Source of the DNA: Papio anubis | Taxonomy: Eukaryota; Chordata; Mammalia; Primates; Cercopithecidae | Assembly: GCF_008728515.1 (NCBI RefSeq) | Contig: NC_044976.1 | Coordinates: forward strand, 213,653,467 to 213,717,466 | Length of the DNA: 64,000 nucleotides | Direction: 5' to 3' | Shown: piece after piece, positions 22,706 to 34,700 of the stretch | How positions within the stretch are numbered: the first letter of the stretch is position 1 | Layout: each line of letters starts with the position of its first letter | Made by a program: the position numbers and the translations under genes | The notes under the pieces: generated by a model | What the model was told of the DNA's origin: nothing | Seen by the model: only the letters and a program-made list of their open reading frames with translations | Database searches by the model: none

Positions 22706-23475
22706 ATTATAAATGTGGGCTCAATTTTCACTGAACTAAAGAAACCTGCTGGTACCCGTGGCATCTCTTAGAGGGTTGATAATAACAACAGTGCAGATCT
22801 GACTTATCACTGGGAGTTGATTATGAACCAGTTTCACCCACATTTCAATAGACAGCAGCTCTTCTTAACTCTCCCAGGAAAAAGAGGGTAGACCTCTCCA
22901 GTGATCTCAAATGAACAATATGGCAAATGTTAGTGTAAAAAACAAGATACACAAATCCGTTTCCAGAAGATTCTTCCAGTACTTAAACACGTTTAACGTC
23001 TTTCCTTGTCACGGAGCCTGTAGAGTGGCCTATTCCATTTTTCTCAGGAAAAGGATGGATCAATTTCCAAATTCTAAATCCTCATATCCAAAGAGCCTGG
23101 GTGAAACAACACATCTGATCTTCACAGAGCTCTTCTCAATGGGAGCTGAAAAGTGTCTGGGGGCTGGAGGGCTTCGTGAGTCAGTTCCAGGCTATTAGGT
23201 CATTTATTGTTTGAGATCATCAAATGCCACACTCATAAATTAGTCAAAGAGATATAAACATATACACACACTTCCTTTTCAAAAGAAGGAAGGATCTGTA
23301 AACAGACTTCTAGAGCTCTTCCCGGCTACTGTAGACCAGTCAGTACTGACCAGGTGTAGAAGGCACAGGAAAATGGAAGATTTGAGTGCCCCCCAAAAAA
23401 GCAGTTTTCCTCACAAACCTCCAGACCATGAGGGCTGAGATGACACACATTATATGGTTGCTTAAAATAGGATGA
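22706..23475. other. Unique sequence, no gene seen
   Basis: No repeat recognised. A 95-codon frame (22911-23198) has no domain. Confidence 0.4.
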
Positions 23476-23780
23476 AGCCGGGCGTGGTGGCTCATACCTG
23501 TAATCCCAACACTTTGGGAGACCGAGGCTGGAGAACTGCTTGAGCCCAGAAGTTCTAAACCAGCCTGGACAACACAGTAAGACTCCATCTTTACAAAAAA
23601 TTTAAAAATTAGCTGGGTGTGGTGACACACATCTGTAGTCCCAGCCATTCATGAGGCTGAGATGGGAGAATCTCTTGAGCCCAGGAGGTCAAAGCTGCAG
23701 TGAACCGTGATGGCACCACTGCACTCAGGCCTGGATGGCACATCAAGACCCTGTCTCAAAGAAAAAAACCCACAAAAAAG
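23476..23780 (+). mobile_element. AluJ-type element
   Basis: Full-length but diverged, from GCCGGGCGTGGTGG to CTGTCTCAAAG and a mixed A-rich tail. No clear TSD. Confidence 0.94.
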
Positions 23781-25639
23781 CCTTGGGGTAATTTGAGAGG
23801 ATTCAGGGGACATAGGTTAGACAACATCTCATCAACTCTTCCAAGCTTAAGATATCATGACACCCCCTCACGTCCCCACCGCCTCACATCTGCAGGGTCA
23901 CCAAGGAGAAAGAAAACCCCTGCAGTAATGGAGAAATGGTCCCAAGGAAACTGGAGTCAGCAACAATATAATTGCTGGATGAAACATGAACAGACCGTGG
24001 GCAACAAAGAAATAAAATAACAACTGCTGGAACATGCAGTCTATGCATTTCCATTCGAAAGTCAACACATCTGGTAACTCACTCTTCTTCAGAGAAAACC
24101 CCAATTTATAGATATGGTTGCTGATGCTTCAAGGGTAGACAGATTGCTAAAGGTTGAAGAGTGGATACGTATCCATGCCGAAAGAAAAGGAAAGAGCTCT
24201 GGCTAAGGCTGTGTTCAACAGCTGAGACAGCTACTCAAGCGAAGGCATTGGAAAACAAAACCATTCCACTGGCAGTGTTTCATCATGTGGGCACAAGCCA
24301 GTGGATTACCCATTTGTTTTCCAACCAGGTAAAGCAGCACCGTGTGGGACATCTTAAGTCAGCTGAGCTCACTGCATGGCCTTCTAGCCACTGAGAGCCC
24401 ATCACCCAGCCTGAGTCTCCATATCCTTTCCAGAGGCTCAACTGTGATTCACATGGAGGGCTGGCTGCTTGGAAGTCAAGACTCTGTAAACCAGGGTCCC
24501 AGATGCTTTGTGGGAAGGAGTGGCGTTCCTTCGCCTGAGTCCTGGCGATCCTAGAGTGGGCTGCAGAAAGATGTATCGACCTATGTGTGCCAGGCTTAGC
24601 TGCGTGTCTGGCCGAGTAAGGACAAGATTGGAAGCCACTCCTCCTTTCTGGGATTCTGAGGAAAATATCTCACTGGTTTCCCTTTATGCAACCCAGAGTG
24701 TCCTAAACACCTAGTTAGTGGAAAAGGTGGGCTAAGCATCTCGTGTGTCCCTCTGGCTAGCTCGTATCTTGGAAGGAACAAAAATCAATAGAGACCTGTG
24801 TCCAGCTTGCCCAGAACAACTCTGGAAGGAATTTCTGAAGGCAACAGTAAAGGAAGCTTTGCAGGTTTGTTAGGGTGATGAAGAGGAGGGACCCAAGGGG
24901 GGCCTCATTCTACCCCATCAGAAACCAAAGTCCTCAGGGAAGGAGGGACAGGCTGGAGTCACCTGGGCTTATCCTCTGCTTCTGCCTTCTCTGTGGTCTG
25001 TCATCACCGAGGGGGCTCTGCAGACTCTTGACTGAGGCCTGCCTGGGCTGCCGTCTATTCCCACAGGGGGAGTCTACCTGGATTAAGTACAGAGCTTCTA
25101 AGAACTGTTCTGTATGTTTTCAAGAGAAAAGCAAGCATGGGGTAGAAAACATTGAGAATATGTCTCATAAACAGGATCAGAGGAAGGGCAGGAGGAGAGA
25201 GAATGGTGATTAGCTGCCTGTGTCTTGCCAGTTATTCTATGTTCTGTTTATGTTTTCAGCAAGTGATTTTCCATTCCTGGTGAAGTGACCATGATGAGGG
25301 TCACCAGGACTATCCCTCAGACATCAGGAAAAATACAGACCCAAACAGAAGCAATGTCTGCCCGTGGGCCAGCGAGTGCCAAAATATCACAGGTCCTGTT
25401 CTGACGCAGGGTTCTCCTCCCTTAGGTATTTTTAAACATGCTTGTAATCCTTTCAGAGCTGAATATGAGGACTTGGGTGATGCCTGATCAGCCAACAATC
25501 TGCCTGAAATAAGCCAGTGTGGGCACTCCTCCCCTGTCTGCTGGGACACTTTCCTCACCTGGAGTTACTACCCTTCAAGACACTACCCTGGCTGACAGCA
25601 AAGGTGGGAATATTGTCCCTTCCTCAGGGCAGCCTGACT
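23781..25639. other. Unique sequence, no gene seen
   Basis: No repeat recognised in 1.8 kb. Frames up to 112 codons (24875-25213) are unsupported. Confidence 0.4.
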
Positions 25640-25882
25640 TGATTTCCCAAGACAAGCTTCTCCCAACACAGCACACCTTTTCTTCATAGTACTTAGTACC
25701 AATATAACTAACCAATTAATTAAATTGGGTGCTTATTCATTTAACCTTTGCCTCTGTGCTGTGTTATAAACTTTTAGAAGGGGAGACCCTGTCCATCCAG
25801 TTTATCTCCAGCTACTAGAACAGAATCTGGTGCCCAGCAGGTGTCCAGTGCCTACTTGCTGGATAAATGACTGTACAAATGA
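25640..25882 (+). repeat. L2 LINE 3' end
   Basis: The forward L2 3' UTR is readable to its end: CAGCACACCTTTTCTTCATA, AGAAGGGGAGACCCTGTCC, CAGAATCTGGTGCCCAGCAG and the terminal TTGCTGGATAAATGA. Confidence 0.75.
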
Positions 25883-25969
25883 ATGGCATTACGGCCCAAG
25901 AGGACACTGTTACCTGGAGAGAAAGGATACAGACTCTGAGCCCGTGGCTGTCCGCTCATCCCCATTCTG

Positions 25970-26195
25970 AATGGCACAGCAAGAACAAAGGCTTAGGAAT
26001 CCTACAGACCAGGATTCATACCCCACTTCTGCCCTTTACCCGCTCTATGATGTTGGGAGAGTTTTCCTGTCTATGTTCCTCAGTGTTCCTATCTGTGAAG
26101 TGGAGGAGAGTAACAGCAGCCACTTCAATGAGTTGCAGGTATAAGGTGCTAAGCACAATATCTGGCACATAACAGTTGCTCAATAAACATCAGTT
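25970..26195 (+). repeat. MIR SINE
   Basis: A near-complete forward MIR: CAGACCAGGATTCATACCCC, CTATCTGTGAAGTGG, TGCTAAGCACAATATCTGGC and the 3' end TTGCTCAATAAACATCAG. Confidence 0.85.
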
Positions 26196-26295
26196 TCCTT
26201 GGAAGGTCCAGAAGAGAAAATAAATTGCACACTGGCAATAACTGTAGAAGGGTAGTTGAGAGGATTTTAGCTAGAGAGGCAGCCCTTCTGGGAGA

Positions 26296-26366
26296 GACAT
26301 CCAGCTTAGCACGTACAGGATCTCTAGATTAGCATATACACGGACATCTAGCTTAGCATATATAGG
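26296..26366 (+). repeat. Short tandem triplication (23-25 bp unit)
   Basis: Three imperfect copies, starting at about 26296, 26318 and 26343, of a unit like GACATCTAGCTTAGCATATA. Confidence 0.7.
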
Positions 26367-26871
26367 TCACACATGAGCCAGGCCTAGAACTGGGGAAGAC
26401 TGTAGCAAGAGCATTCTCACCTGTCCAGCCCAGTTAGTAGGGAACAAACTCCTTGAAAGAGATGAGGCTGTGGTGGTGTCTTTTAAAATATGAACAAGAG
26501 GGATACAGAGCAGAGGATGCTCATTCCACAAAGCTTGCAAACCCAGAAAGACAACCATTAGTCTCCATGTCCAAAGCACAGAGCTTGGCTGGGCCTTAGC
26601 CCTCTGGGATCCCCATGGTACTCTTCTTCCTACAAGCCTTGCTGTGACCTGGGTGGTTCCAACTCCCAGTCTCAGGAGAGACAAGAAACAGGGGGATGGG
26701 GCAGGAAAGGGGAGGTAGGAAGAGAAGGCGAAGCATGGGTGCATTAGCAGGGAGCCAAGCAGGACAAGGGGTCAGAAGAAGGGTGGGGAGAGGATGGAAG
26801 GGATAGGTCTGAGGCCAGGGAGAGACATGTGACATGGAGCTGGACGTGTCATGTGTGATCATGCATGCATC

Positions 26872-27148
26872 TTTTTTCTTTTTAAGAGACGAGGTCTTGC
26901 TCTGTTGCCCAGGCTGGAGTGTAGTGCCATGATCATAGCTTACAACAGCTTTGAACTCCTGGGTTCAAGCCATCCTCCTGCCCCAGCCTCCCCACTAGCT
27001 GGGATTACAGGTGCACTCCACTATGCCGGACTAATTTTGTTTGTTTGGGGCAGAGATGGGGGTTTCACTATGTTGCCCAGGCTGCCCTCAAACTGCTGGC
27101 CTCAAGCAATCCTCCTGCCTCAGTCTCCCAACATGCTGGGATTATTAG
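26872..27148 (-). mobile_element. AluJ-type element
   Basis: A minus-strand Alu from the T-rich tail and AGAGACGAGGTCTTGCTCTG to ACATGCTGGGATTATTAG. Its 5' end (the GGCCGGGCG part) is missing. Confidence 0.92.
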
Positions 27149-27224
27149 ACACGCATCTGTCCTTTAAACATGCATATTCTCTGTCCTTAAAATAGGGCTG
27201 GGAGCAGCTGAGGCAGTGAAAAAA

Positions 27225-27375
27225 CCGTCCCACTCATCCACCCACTCACTCCTTCACTCCCTTAGCAGACACTTATCAAGTCTTCACTTCATGCAGACAG
27301 CATGCTGGGGACAGAATGATGGGCAAAGCAGACAGTCCACGGCCTCCAGAGAGTCCACAGTGTGAGAAAGCCCTC
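27225..27375 (-). repeat. L2 LINE 3' end
   Basis: Plus-strand text CTCCCTTAGCAGACACTTAT, GACAGCATGCTGGGGACAGA and CACGGCCTCCAGAGAGTCCA fits the reverse complement of the L2 3' end. Confidence 0.65.
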
Positions 27376-27689
27376 CATATAACAGTCCCAGCTGCATAGA
27401 CGCTCCATCCGGCAGGTGCTAAGAAGGGAAAGAAGAGGGACTTCCAGCAGGCACGGGCTGGGGAGTCCACCCCCAGTTTCCCCTGCTGCCCCCTTTCTTG
27501 GGTGACTTCGGTGTCCTGAATGTCCAGCCCTCTTCCTCCCTGAGGAGGGAAAAAGAGCAGAAAACCAATGACCTGTGTCTGGACGCTGGTGATGCCCAGG
27601 CCTGAGACCCAGAACAGCTGGGCCAGGCTGGAACGACAGGAGTCCAGGGATATGGCCCAGGAGCCTGGTGAGTTTCTGCCCCTGTCCCA

Positions 27690-27890
27690 CCTTCCCCAGG
27701 CAGGAATAACAAAAGTAACAGTTTCCCTGAGTGCTTCATGGAGTCTTGACAGAGGACGGCGGGTGGATCAGAAGTTACATACTCCACTTCGTAGATTAGG
27801 AAGCGAAGACCAGACAGGGTAAGAAACCCGGCCGAGATTTCACAATTACTCAGAGGTGAAGTTGGAAGCTGACTCAAGAGCCCAGTGGCC
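27690..27890 (-). repeat. MIR SINE
   Basis: Reverse MIR: CTCCACTTCGTAGATTAGGA, AGACAGGGTAAGAAACCC, CACAATTACTCAGAGGTGAA and GAAGCTGACTCAAGAGCCCA. Confidence 0.72.
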
Positions 27891-29140
27891 TCCTATCCCC
27901 GGGCACGCTGCCTCCAGACCCGGCGTCCTGGGGCCCTGGCTAGTTTGCATGGAGGTTTCCCAGACAGCCTGCTTGCCCTCCCAGCAAGCCACAGCCGGGT
28001 CCTGGGTGAGCCCATGAGAAGAGGCCCCAGGACCCTCTAAGGCAGGCACTGGGGGAGATCTAAGCATAGTCAAATGCTGAGCTCTTGGCCGGGGGCAGGA
28101 ATCTCCAGCTCCCTCCTCCCTTTTGGCAGCCACAAGTGTGAGGGCTCCCCTCCCCCCACCCCATCCATTGTAGCAGGGCGCTGCAGAGCAGCTGGCAAAC
28201 ACAGAACCAAACACCTGTGTGCCAGATATTACAGCTGCGTGTGGGAAACGTGATCCGTCTGCAGCGCCTGTCACATGCCGCGTCCAGTTGTTGCACTCGG
28301 GGCGGGTTGGAAGAGGATCTATGGGAGAGAACTTTCAGTGGCAGAATTTCAAAGCTCAGGCACCCACCGTCCCCTTCCTCCCACCCCCAGCATTTTATTC
28401 GCTCCTCTTTTTTTGGCACTCGGCATTTCCGGCTGAGTTTGCCTTTCACTAATTCCCCAGCGGTGACGGTGCTGGGAGTTGATGCCTCCACAGAGTGACA
28501 CACACTACACGACAATAATGAAGCTACTTAGCGAGCTCCGAGGGCTCTTCATCTTCAAAGCAGTTGTTTAACGACTTGCTCCAAGGGCTGCACATCTGGC
28601 TGAAATGTTTGTGGATCCCGGGTCGGTGGGTTGCCTTCAAAGCTGGGGTGCCTGGGGGACACCCAGAGGCATCCTGCAGTTGGGCTCAGCACCTCCTCCC
28701 TTGTGGGGTCTCATCCCCGTGGCTGCCAATGTGTCTATTCCAAAGTCCCGGGCTCTTCACCTGCTTCTCAGAGACACGTTCGTTTTCTGCCAGAATCACT
28801 TTCAGGGCTTTGGTTGATGTTAACAATTAGCCTGCATATGGAAAAGGGGGAAAATGGGACATTTTACAGGTGCTAAAGAGGGTGGGAAGGGGAAGAAGAC
28901 AAGAAGAAAGCAGCCAGTTGTTTCCGGATATTAACTCACAGAAGCTCTTTCCCCAGAAGGTGGCTTTGCAGAGGGATAAAAGGTTTTCACCCACTACCAG
29001 CTAGGAGGCATTTACCATGATGGAACAGAAAAGAGGAAATAAAATCTAAAATAGAAAAGCATACTTCAAATATATCCACCTGACCCGAATGCCACAAGCT
29101 CCGTGAGACCTCAAATTTCTTGGGGTTTTGGCCTAGCCAG
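27891..29140. other. Repeat-poor block with small CpG clusters
   Basis: About 1.25 kb with no recognised interspersed repeat, and CpGs grouped near 28235-28310 and 28520-28625. Frames open on both strands have no domain. It could hold a conserved non-coding element, but sequence alone cannot show conservation. Confidence 0.35.
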
Positions 29141-29149
29141 GAAATAGGA

Positions 29150-29420
29150 GATTGTTATTACACATAACAGACACCTGTCTATCAAAACCAAGTGCTTCGC
29201 ACGAGTTATCTTGTTTATTCATCCGATCAATCAACTAATATTTATTCAGTCAATCCTCACTCCAACCTTATGTGGTAGTTTCTATTATTACTCCCAATTT
29301 ACAGGGAAAAAAGTCAAGGTGCAGGAAATTAAGTGAAATTTAGTGAATTTGTGAAAGGCCTTCTAGATAGTAAGTTGGTAGAGAAAGATCTGAGACCAGA
29401 CCAGAGATCTGGACCCCGAA
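29150..29420 (-). repeat. MIR SINE
   Basis: Reverse MIR: AACTAATATTTATTCAGTCA, TATTACTCCCAATTTACAGG, GAAATTAAGTGAAATTTAGT and TAGTAAGTTGGTAGAGAAAG, with extra bases in the 3' third. Confidence 0.75.
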
Positions 29421-29621
29421 ATGAAGAATACGCCAGAACTCTGGTTGGTTCTCCCCACGGTCCTAAAACACTAGGCTTGGGTGACCTTGGCGGGGGAGGG
29501 GGCCAAATGCAGATTGATGCACCACCCCAACATGCTCAAAAGAGAAACCCCAGATTCATATTCTCCAAAGTTCTCACCTCTCTCTCCTCAACTTTCCCTT
29601 CAACTAAACACAAAGCACATC

Positions 29622-29866
29622 GTGGAACCCCATCTCTACTAACAAAATACAAAAAATTAGCTGGGCACAGTGTCACACACCTGTAGTCTCAGCTACTCAG
29701 GAGGCTGAGCTGGGAGGATCACCTGAGCCCAGGAAGTGGAGGCTGCAGTGAGCTGAGATAGCGCCACTGCACTCCAGCCTGGGTAACAAGAGTGAGACCC
29801 TGTCTCAAACAAACAAACAAAATAAATACATAAATAAATAGAAACAAATAAACAGATAGATAAAGT
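29622..29866 (+). mobile_element. 5'-truncated Alu
   Basis: Starts within the left arm at GTGGAACCCCATCTCTACT and runs through the right arm to CTGTCTCAAA. It is followed by a CAAA/AAAT tail to about 29866. No clear TSD. Confidence 0.93.
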
Positions 29867-31039
29867 TCTAATTCCAGAAGTCATTTCATACAAACACAAG
29901 TTAGTTTTTTTACCTTTTCACTTTGAAAAAAATTACACGGAAACTACATCTGTTTGCCCCATCGTCCCCCTTCCTGCACGTCATCTCCCTTGTCAGCCCT
30001 GTTGCCACAGAAGGTGGCACTTTCTTGGTCCTGTACAGAATGTAATTTTCACTTGCCCCTGGAAAATCAATATGGAAAGGCTCTAATTCCCCAGATTTCG
30101 ATTTTTCAGTAAAAAAGTGAAAATGAAACTCTGCGGGATTGCAGCCAAAATGGTGCCCCTGAGCCAACTGCAGTCTGGAGGGAGACTCAGAGAGTTTCAG
30201 AGAAAACACCAACTTTTGACATTGTTCTGCTCAGATGACCCATCAGATGTGAGCGGAAGCCAAGGTCTAGGGGTCTATGTCTAGGGGTCTGTGACAGAGG
30301 CCAGGGGTCTGTGAGACTCAGCAGTGCCCCTTCCCAGAAAGACTTCTCACTCCAGAGGGGTTTGGGGCAAAACTCTGCCTGGCCCGAGGCGCTACTGATG
30401 GCAGAGATAGTGACAGGGAAAAGCTTAACTTGGGAACCAAGACATCCATGACTTAAAATTCTGTCTCCATCGTATAATGGCTACTTTCTGCTTAGCAGCT
30501 CTGAGGATCTTATTTTCTCAACCCAAAGGAGGAGGAGGAGGAGGAGGAGGAGAGAGGCTGAAGTTGTTGATTGAGCTCTCAGCGTTGACACGAGGAGTCC
30601 ATGAAACAATCTACAGGAAGGCGGCCCAAACGAAGCCTGGCTGGGAGTACACATTCAACAGGGTGCGTTTCCTTCCTGTCGCCACCCCCTCTGTCCCTAT
30701 AAGTGAGGCTGAACAACTGATACCCTTCAGTACCTAGTGTTGTCAGTGGAGGGCCACAGTGGACTATTCAGTTCCCTACCCTGGGGCCTCCTAATCCCCC
30801 CCACGATGGTGACAGATGTAATGAAAATGCTGCCACCCATCTCCAGACTCTGGGACCAGACCCCTCCAAAGCAAAACCACCAAAGGCTCTTCCACAGCTC
30901 TTTCTGTGGCTGTTTTGACACTGACCCCTGAGAAAGAAGAGCAGCCCCCAGCTTAAGACCTCATCCTGTAACAGGAGCCGGGCTTCCTGGCTGCTGCTGC
31001 GTGCCCCAGGACAGCTCAGCCCGAGCCAAGTGCAGTGCC
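29867..31039. other. Unique sequence with a small GGA repeat
   Basis: A (GGA)8-like tract lies at 30528-30553. No exon or other repeat recognised. Confidence 0.4.
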
Positions 31040-31180
31040 CGCCGTTAGAGTGCGAGTCCCAGGATGCTTGGCTGCTGCCACCTGATCCTGGTAAGGTCAC
31101 GTAGCTTCTGGGTGCTTCAGCGTCCTCAGCTGTCGAACAGGTTAATAATAGTGAGGCATGCTCTGACCCGGCGCAGTGGG
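31040..31180 (+). repeat. MIR SINE
   Basis: Forward MIR: GAGTGCGAGTCCCAGGATGC, AAGGTCACGTAGCTTCTGGG, CAGCTGTCGAACAGGTTAAT and AATAGTGAGGCATGC. Confidence 0.75.
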
Positions 31181-31904
31181 GTTTAGCCAAGAGAAGCCTC
31201 TCTGACAAGTTCAATGATGGGACAAAAAGAGAAGACATTTTAAAGAACAAAACCGCATAGCGTTGAAGTTTGTTATTTCACGCCTATGTTCCTCCTGTGC
31301 CCCAAAGCAAAGGAAAGGGAATATTTAAGGTCTCCGAGACAACATACAGCCACTTCTCCAGGTTTCCTGGTGTCTCTCTGTTGAATACTGCTCAGTCTTA
31401 TGAGTTGCTTTCTTGCCAACCCCAGTAGCTTCCAAACCTGTGACCTGGAGGCTGTGGGGGGAGGGAGGTTGGGGGAGAGGGAAGGAATGGAGTGGAGGCT
31501 GGCTGTTTCAGGGAACCACATAGGGTTTTAACGACTGCCCACCCGCCTCCACCTCCAGGTTCACCGAGACTCTATGCAACAGGAGAGGGGCAATTCCTCA
31601 GGAATTGCTGTCATCAGAAAATGAAGGGATGGATTCTAGAAGGGTGCCAATAATTGATGCCAAGTACAGTATAAAAGCATTGCTGAGTTTTTGTAGGAAA
31701 ACAAAAATAAGTAAGCAAGTCCGCCTCCCCACACATGAATAGAACCAATTTGATTGACATGAAGAACTGGGGCCTTGAAGACAGTGTTTTCTGGCTGGGC
31801 ATGGAGACAGGGACCATTGGCCACCAGTGGTTTGGGATTTCCTGAGTGGGAATGCCAGAGATGACTGAAGACTCAGCTGAGACAAGAGCCTCCTAAGCCA
31901 CACC
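31181..31904. other. Unique sequence, no gene seen
   Basis: No repeat recognised. Overlapping frames up to 101 codons on the minus strand have no domain. Confidence 0.4.
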
Positions 31905-32036
31905 CATGCAGTTGCTCATCCAACCTTATCTAATAGCAAGAAGTTGGAAACAACCTAAATATCTATCAATAGAAAACTGACTAGGTCGAACATACAATGC
32001 CATACTACTTACTGTTCCATTAAAGGCTATTAAAAA
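31905..32036 (+). mobile_element. Old L1 (L1M) ORF2 3' piece
   Basis: CTAATAGCAAGAAGTTGGAA, ACAACCTAAATATCTATCAA and CATACAATGCCATACTACTT follow the end of L1 ORF2. It is interrupted by an Alu monomer and resumes at 32172. Confidence 0.82.
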
Positions 32037-32171
32037 TGGGCTGGGCATGGTGACTCATGCCTGTAATCCCAGCACTTTGGGAGGCCAAGGCCAGTGGCTC
32101 ACCTGAGGTCAGGAGTTCGAGACCAGCCTGGCCAACATAGCAAAACCTTCTTTCTATTTTTTTTTTTTAAA
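32037..32171 (+). mobile_element. Alu left-monomer element inside the L1
   Basis: From GGCTGGGCATGGTGACTCAT to CATAGCAAAACC, then a tail that includes a T run. A perfect 15-base TSD AAAGGCTATTAAAAA lies at 32022-32036 and 32172-32186. Confidence 0.93.
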
Positions 32172-32500
32172 AAAGGCTATTAAAAAGAAAAAAATAAAGA
32201 TTTACACATAGAAAGATGCCCCCATAATATAGTATCAAGTAAAGAAAGCAGTTTCTATAAATTGTATGATATTATCCCATGTAGGTTGAAGGGAATCCAC
32301 ACATCTACGTTGCGTGTATGCCTTCAGAGGTATCCCGAAATATGTTTGCCAAAATGTTACTGCAGCTTCTTCAGGAGATAAGATCTTGACTGATCATTTT
32401 TCTTTCTTCCTTGTTCTCTTCTGCATTACTTGACTGTTCCTTTCCATACAAAGAGTACTTTCTTTTTTTGAAAAGCACTATTAAAAATTCATCTCTGTAA
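32172..32500 (+). mobile_element. Old L1 (L1M) 3' UTR piece
   Basis: Continues the L1: CATAGAAAGATGCCCC, AAATTGTATGATATTATCCC, TTTGCCAAAATGTTACTGC and a TTTTTCTTTCTTCCTTG block. A related stretch lies at 37495-37690. Confidence 0.7.
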
Positions 32501-33084
32501 GAAGTAACTTTCATCTTTTTATCTTGGTGGAAGTTTGTGAGTGAATAGTGAGAAGGGCATTGAACATCTTCTTGATCTTCCAAGATATACTCCGATTAAT
32601 AGAGAATAAAGCCCTCTCTGGTTTCCTAATATCACATAAAATACCAAGGAGAAGGAAAGTAAGGTAGGAGGTCATCCAAAGTATTTCCTTTGACTCTGAG
32701 AAATCCTCTGTCCCAACTCTCTTGCAAAGAAAACTAAACTAGCACATATCGTACAAGGTCTGTTTTTCCACAGCCACATCCTCCTCTTTTTTCTTTAGTC
32801 CTTCTGTTCAAACATGTATTGAACAGGTGAGATATGCAAGACCTTCTTTTGGGAACTCATCACCTCATCTGGGACCTATGCTTTGTTTCAGGCCTAGTAC
32901 TTAAAACAGTCACCGAGGCCAAGGTTGTGGTGAAGGAAGCTGAGTACCCACCTGGGTCTTCTCGTCCATGGAGTGAGTCAGCACTGATTACAGAGCATCT
33001 GAGGCCTCTCAGAGTGAAGTGTATTTGCAAAGTAGTCCCTCCTCTGTGCTCACATGCACCGTCTGGAGAGTCAGGTTGTCATCA
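32501..33084. other. Unique sequence, no gene seen
   Basis: No repeat or exon recognised. Confidence 0.4.
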
Positions 33085-33680
33085 CTGACTCAACATCCAT
33101 TCATTCAGTATTTACCGAGTGCCCACTGACCATCAGGACGGTGCTGGGAGCTGGGTCCAAAGCGGTGAGCTAAGTACACTCTCTGCCCTCAAGGAGCTTA
33201 CATCTTAGCGGGAGAAGCTGGACAATTAAACACACGCACACACGCTTTACGAGGTCTTAAGTGTGATGCAGAAAGGCCAAATGGGGTGAGGAGACAGAGT
33301 GACAGAGTGGCTGGTGCTAGACAGGGCTGTCAGGAAGTTCCCCTTGGATAAGATGACCTCTGAGCAGAGACCTGAGAAAGGTGAGGGAGTGAGGATGAGG
33401 ATGCCTGAGGAAAGAACATTCCAGGCAGGGGAGCAGTATGTGCAAAGGCCCTGTGGGAATGTTTGCTCAATGCATTCCAGGAGCTACAAGCAAGTCAGTA
33501 TGGCTGAAGCAGAGCAACCAAGCAGAGTGGGTGGGAAGCAGGCCCCCCAAGGGTGGAGAGGCCCAGCCCTGCAGAGCTCTGTGGGCTATTGTAAGGACTT
33601 GGCATTACATCCTGAGTGGGATGGAAAACACTAGAAGAGTTTTAAGCAATTACATGATCTAACATAGTGGAGGCTGCATT
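33085..33680 (-). repeat. L2 LINE, about 600 bases of the 3' end
   Basis: The best L2 copy in the window. In plus-strand order: CATTCATTCAGTATTTACCG (extreme 3' end reversed), CTGCCCTCAAGGAGCTTACA, ATTCCAGGCAGGGGAGCAGT, ATGTGCAAAGGCCCTGTG, GCTATTGTAAGGACTTGGCA and AAGCAATTACATGATCTAAC. These cover the 3' UTR and the C-terminal part of ORF2. A 111-codon plus-strand frame here is antisense to the LINE and not a gene. Confidence 0.88.
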
Positions 33681-34004
33681 TTTTTCTTTTTTCTCTTTTT
33701 TTTTTTCAAGACAGGGTCTCCCTCTGTCGCCCAGACTGCCATGCAGTAGTGTGACCACAGCTCACTGCAGCCTCAACCTCCGACCTAGGTGATCTTCCCA
33801 CCTCAGCCTCCCAGGTAACGGGGACTACAAGTGTGCACCACTACGCCCAGTTAATTTATTGTATATTTTGTAGAGATGGGATTTCACCATGTTGCTCAGG
33901 CTCTCAAATTCCTCAATCCATCCGCCCTCCCTGGCTCAATCCATCCACCTTTCCTGGCTTCCCAGTGTGCTGGGGTTTCAGGTATAAGCCACCATACACT
34001 GGCC
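33681..34004 (-). mobile_element. AluJ-type element with internal tandem duplication
   Basis: A minus-strand Alu from the T/C-rich tail and AAGACAGGGTCTCCCTCTGT to CCACCATACACTGGCC. A 23-base block starting CTCAATCCATCC occurs twice in tandem (33912-33934 and 33935-33957) with four differences. TSD-like TGCATTTT text flanks it near 33675 and 34006. Confidence 0.93.
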
Positions 34005-34376
34005 ATGCATTTTGTTTTTTCTAGAAATGGTGGGAGAAAAGAAGAAAAGATACCAAATGAGTAAGAATTAAGAGACATAATTTTTTAAAAGAAAGAGACT
34101 GTCCAAAAGGACTCCAAACACTGCTGCAGGTTTCCTACTTTGCATAACAGTAATTCTATTTACCTTGTATGAATGAATGCCTTTCCTCAAAAAGTATCAT
34201 AAACAGTATTCAGGCAACGGTCTTGGAAAGCAGAACTATCCACAGGATAACAATAGGAGCCTTGAGTAAAGCAGTAAGTCCCAGTGAGTCACCGGGGACT
34301 TTTCCTTCCTTCTTTGCCAGCGTGAAGGCCATTTCCCTCTCCTTTCTCTGAACCCACCTTAAAGATAAGAATGAGC
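34005..34376. other. Unique sequence, no gene seen
   Basis: No repeat or exon recognised. The Alu that begins at 34377 uses the end of this stretch as target. Confidence 0.4.
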
Positions 34377-34700
34377 TGGCCGGGCGCGGTGGTTCACGCC
34401 TATAATCCCAGCACTCTGGGAGGCCGAGGCAGGCAGATCATGAGGTCAAGGTATCAAGACCACCCTGGCCAACATGGTGAAACCCCGTCTCTACTAAAAA
34501 TACAAAAATTACCTGGGCGTGGTGGTGGGTGCCTGTAGTCCCAGCTACTGGGGAGGCTGAAGCAGGAGAATTGCTTGAATCTGGGAGGCAGAGGTTGCAG
34601 TGAGCTGAGATCGCACCACTACACTCCAGCCTTGCGACAGAGCGAGACTCTGTCTCAAATAAATAAATACATACATACATACATACATACATAATAAAAA
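34377..34700 (+). mobile_element. AluS-type element (Sc-like)
   Basis: Full length from GGCCGGGCGCGGTGGTTCAC to a tail of AAAT and ACAT repeats. A 12-base TSD ATAAGAATGAGC lies at 34365-34376 and 34701-34712. Text around GAGGTCAAGGTATCAAGACC suggests the Sc branch. Confidence 0.96.

Noticed and set aside
27419..28515. Minus-strand frames of 133-152 codons
   Set aside because: They overlap one another in different frames, have no domain, and partly cross a MIR. GC-rich chance frames are the simpler reading.
33299..33634. 111-codon plus-strand frame
   Set aside because: It lies antisense within the 600-base L2 copy.
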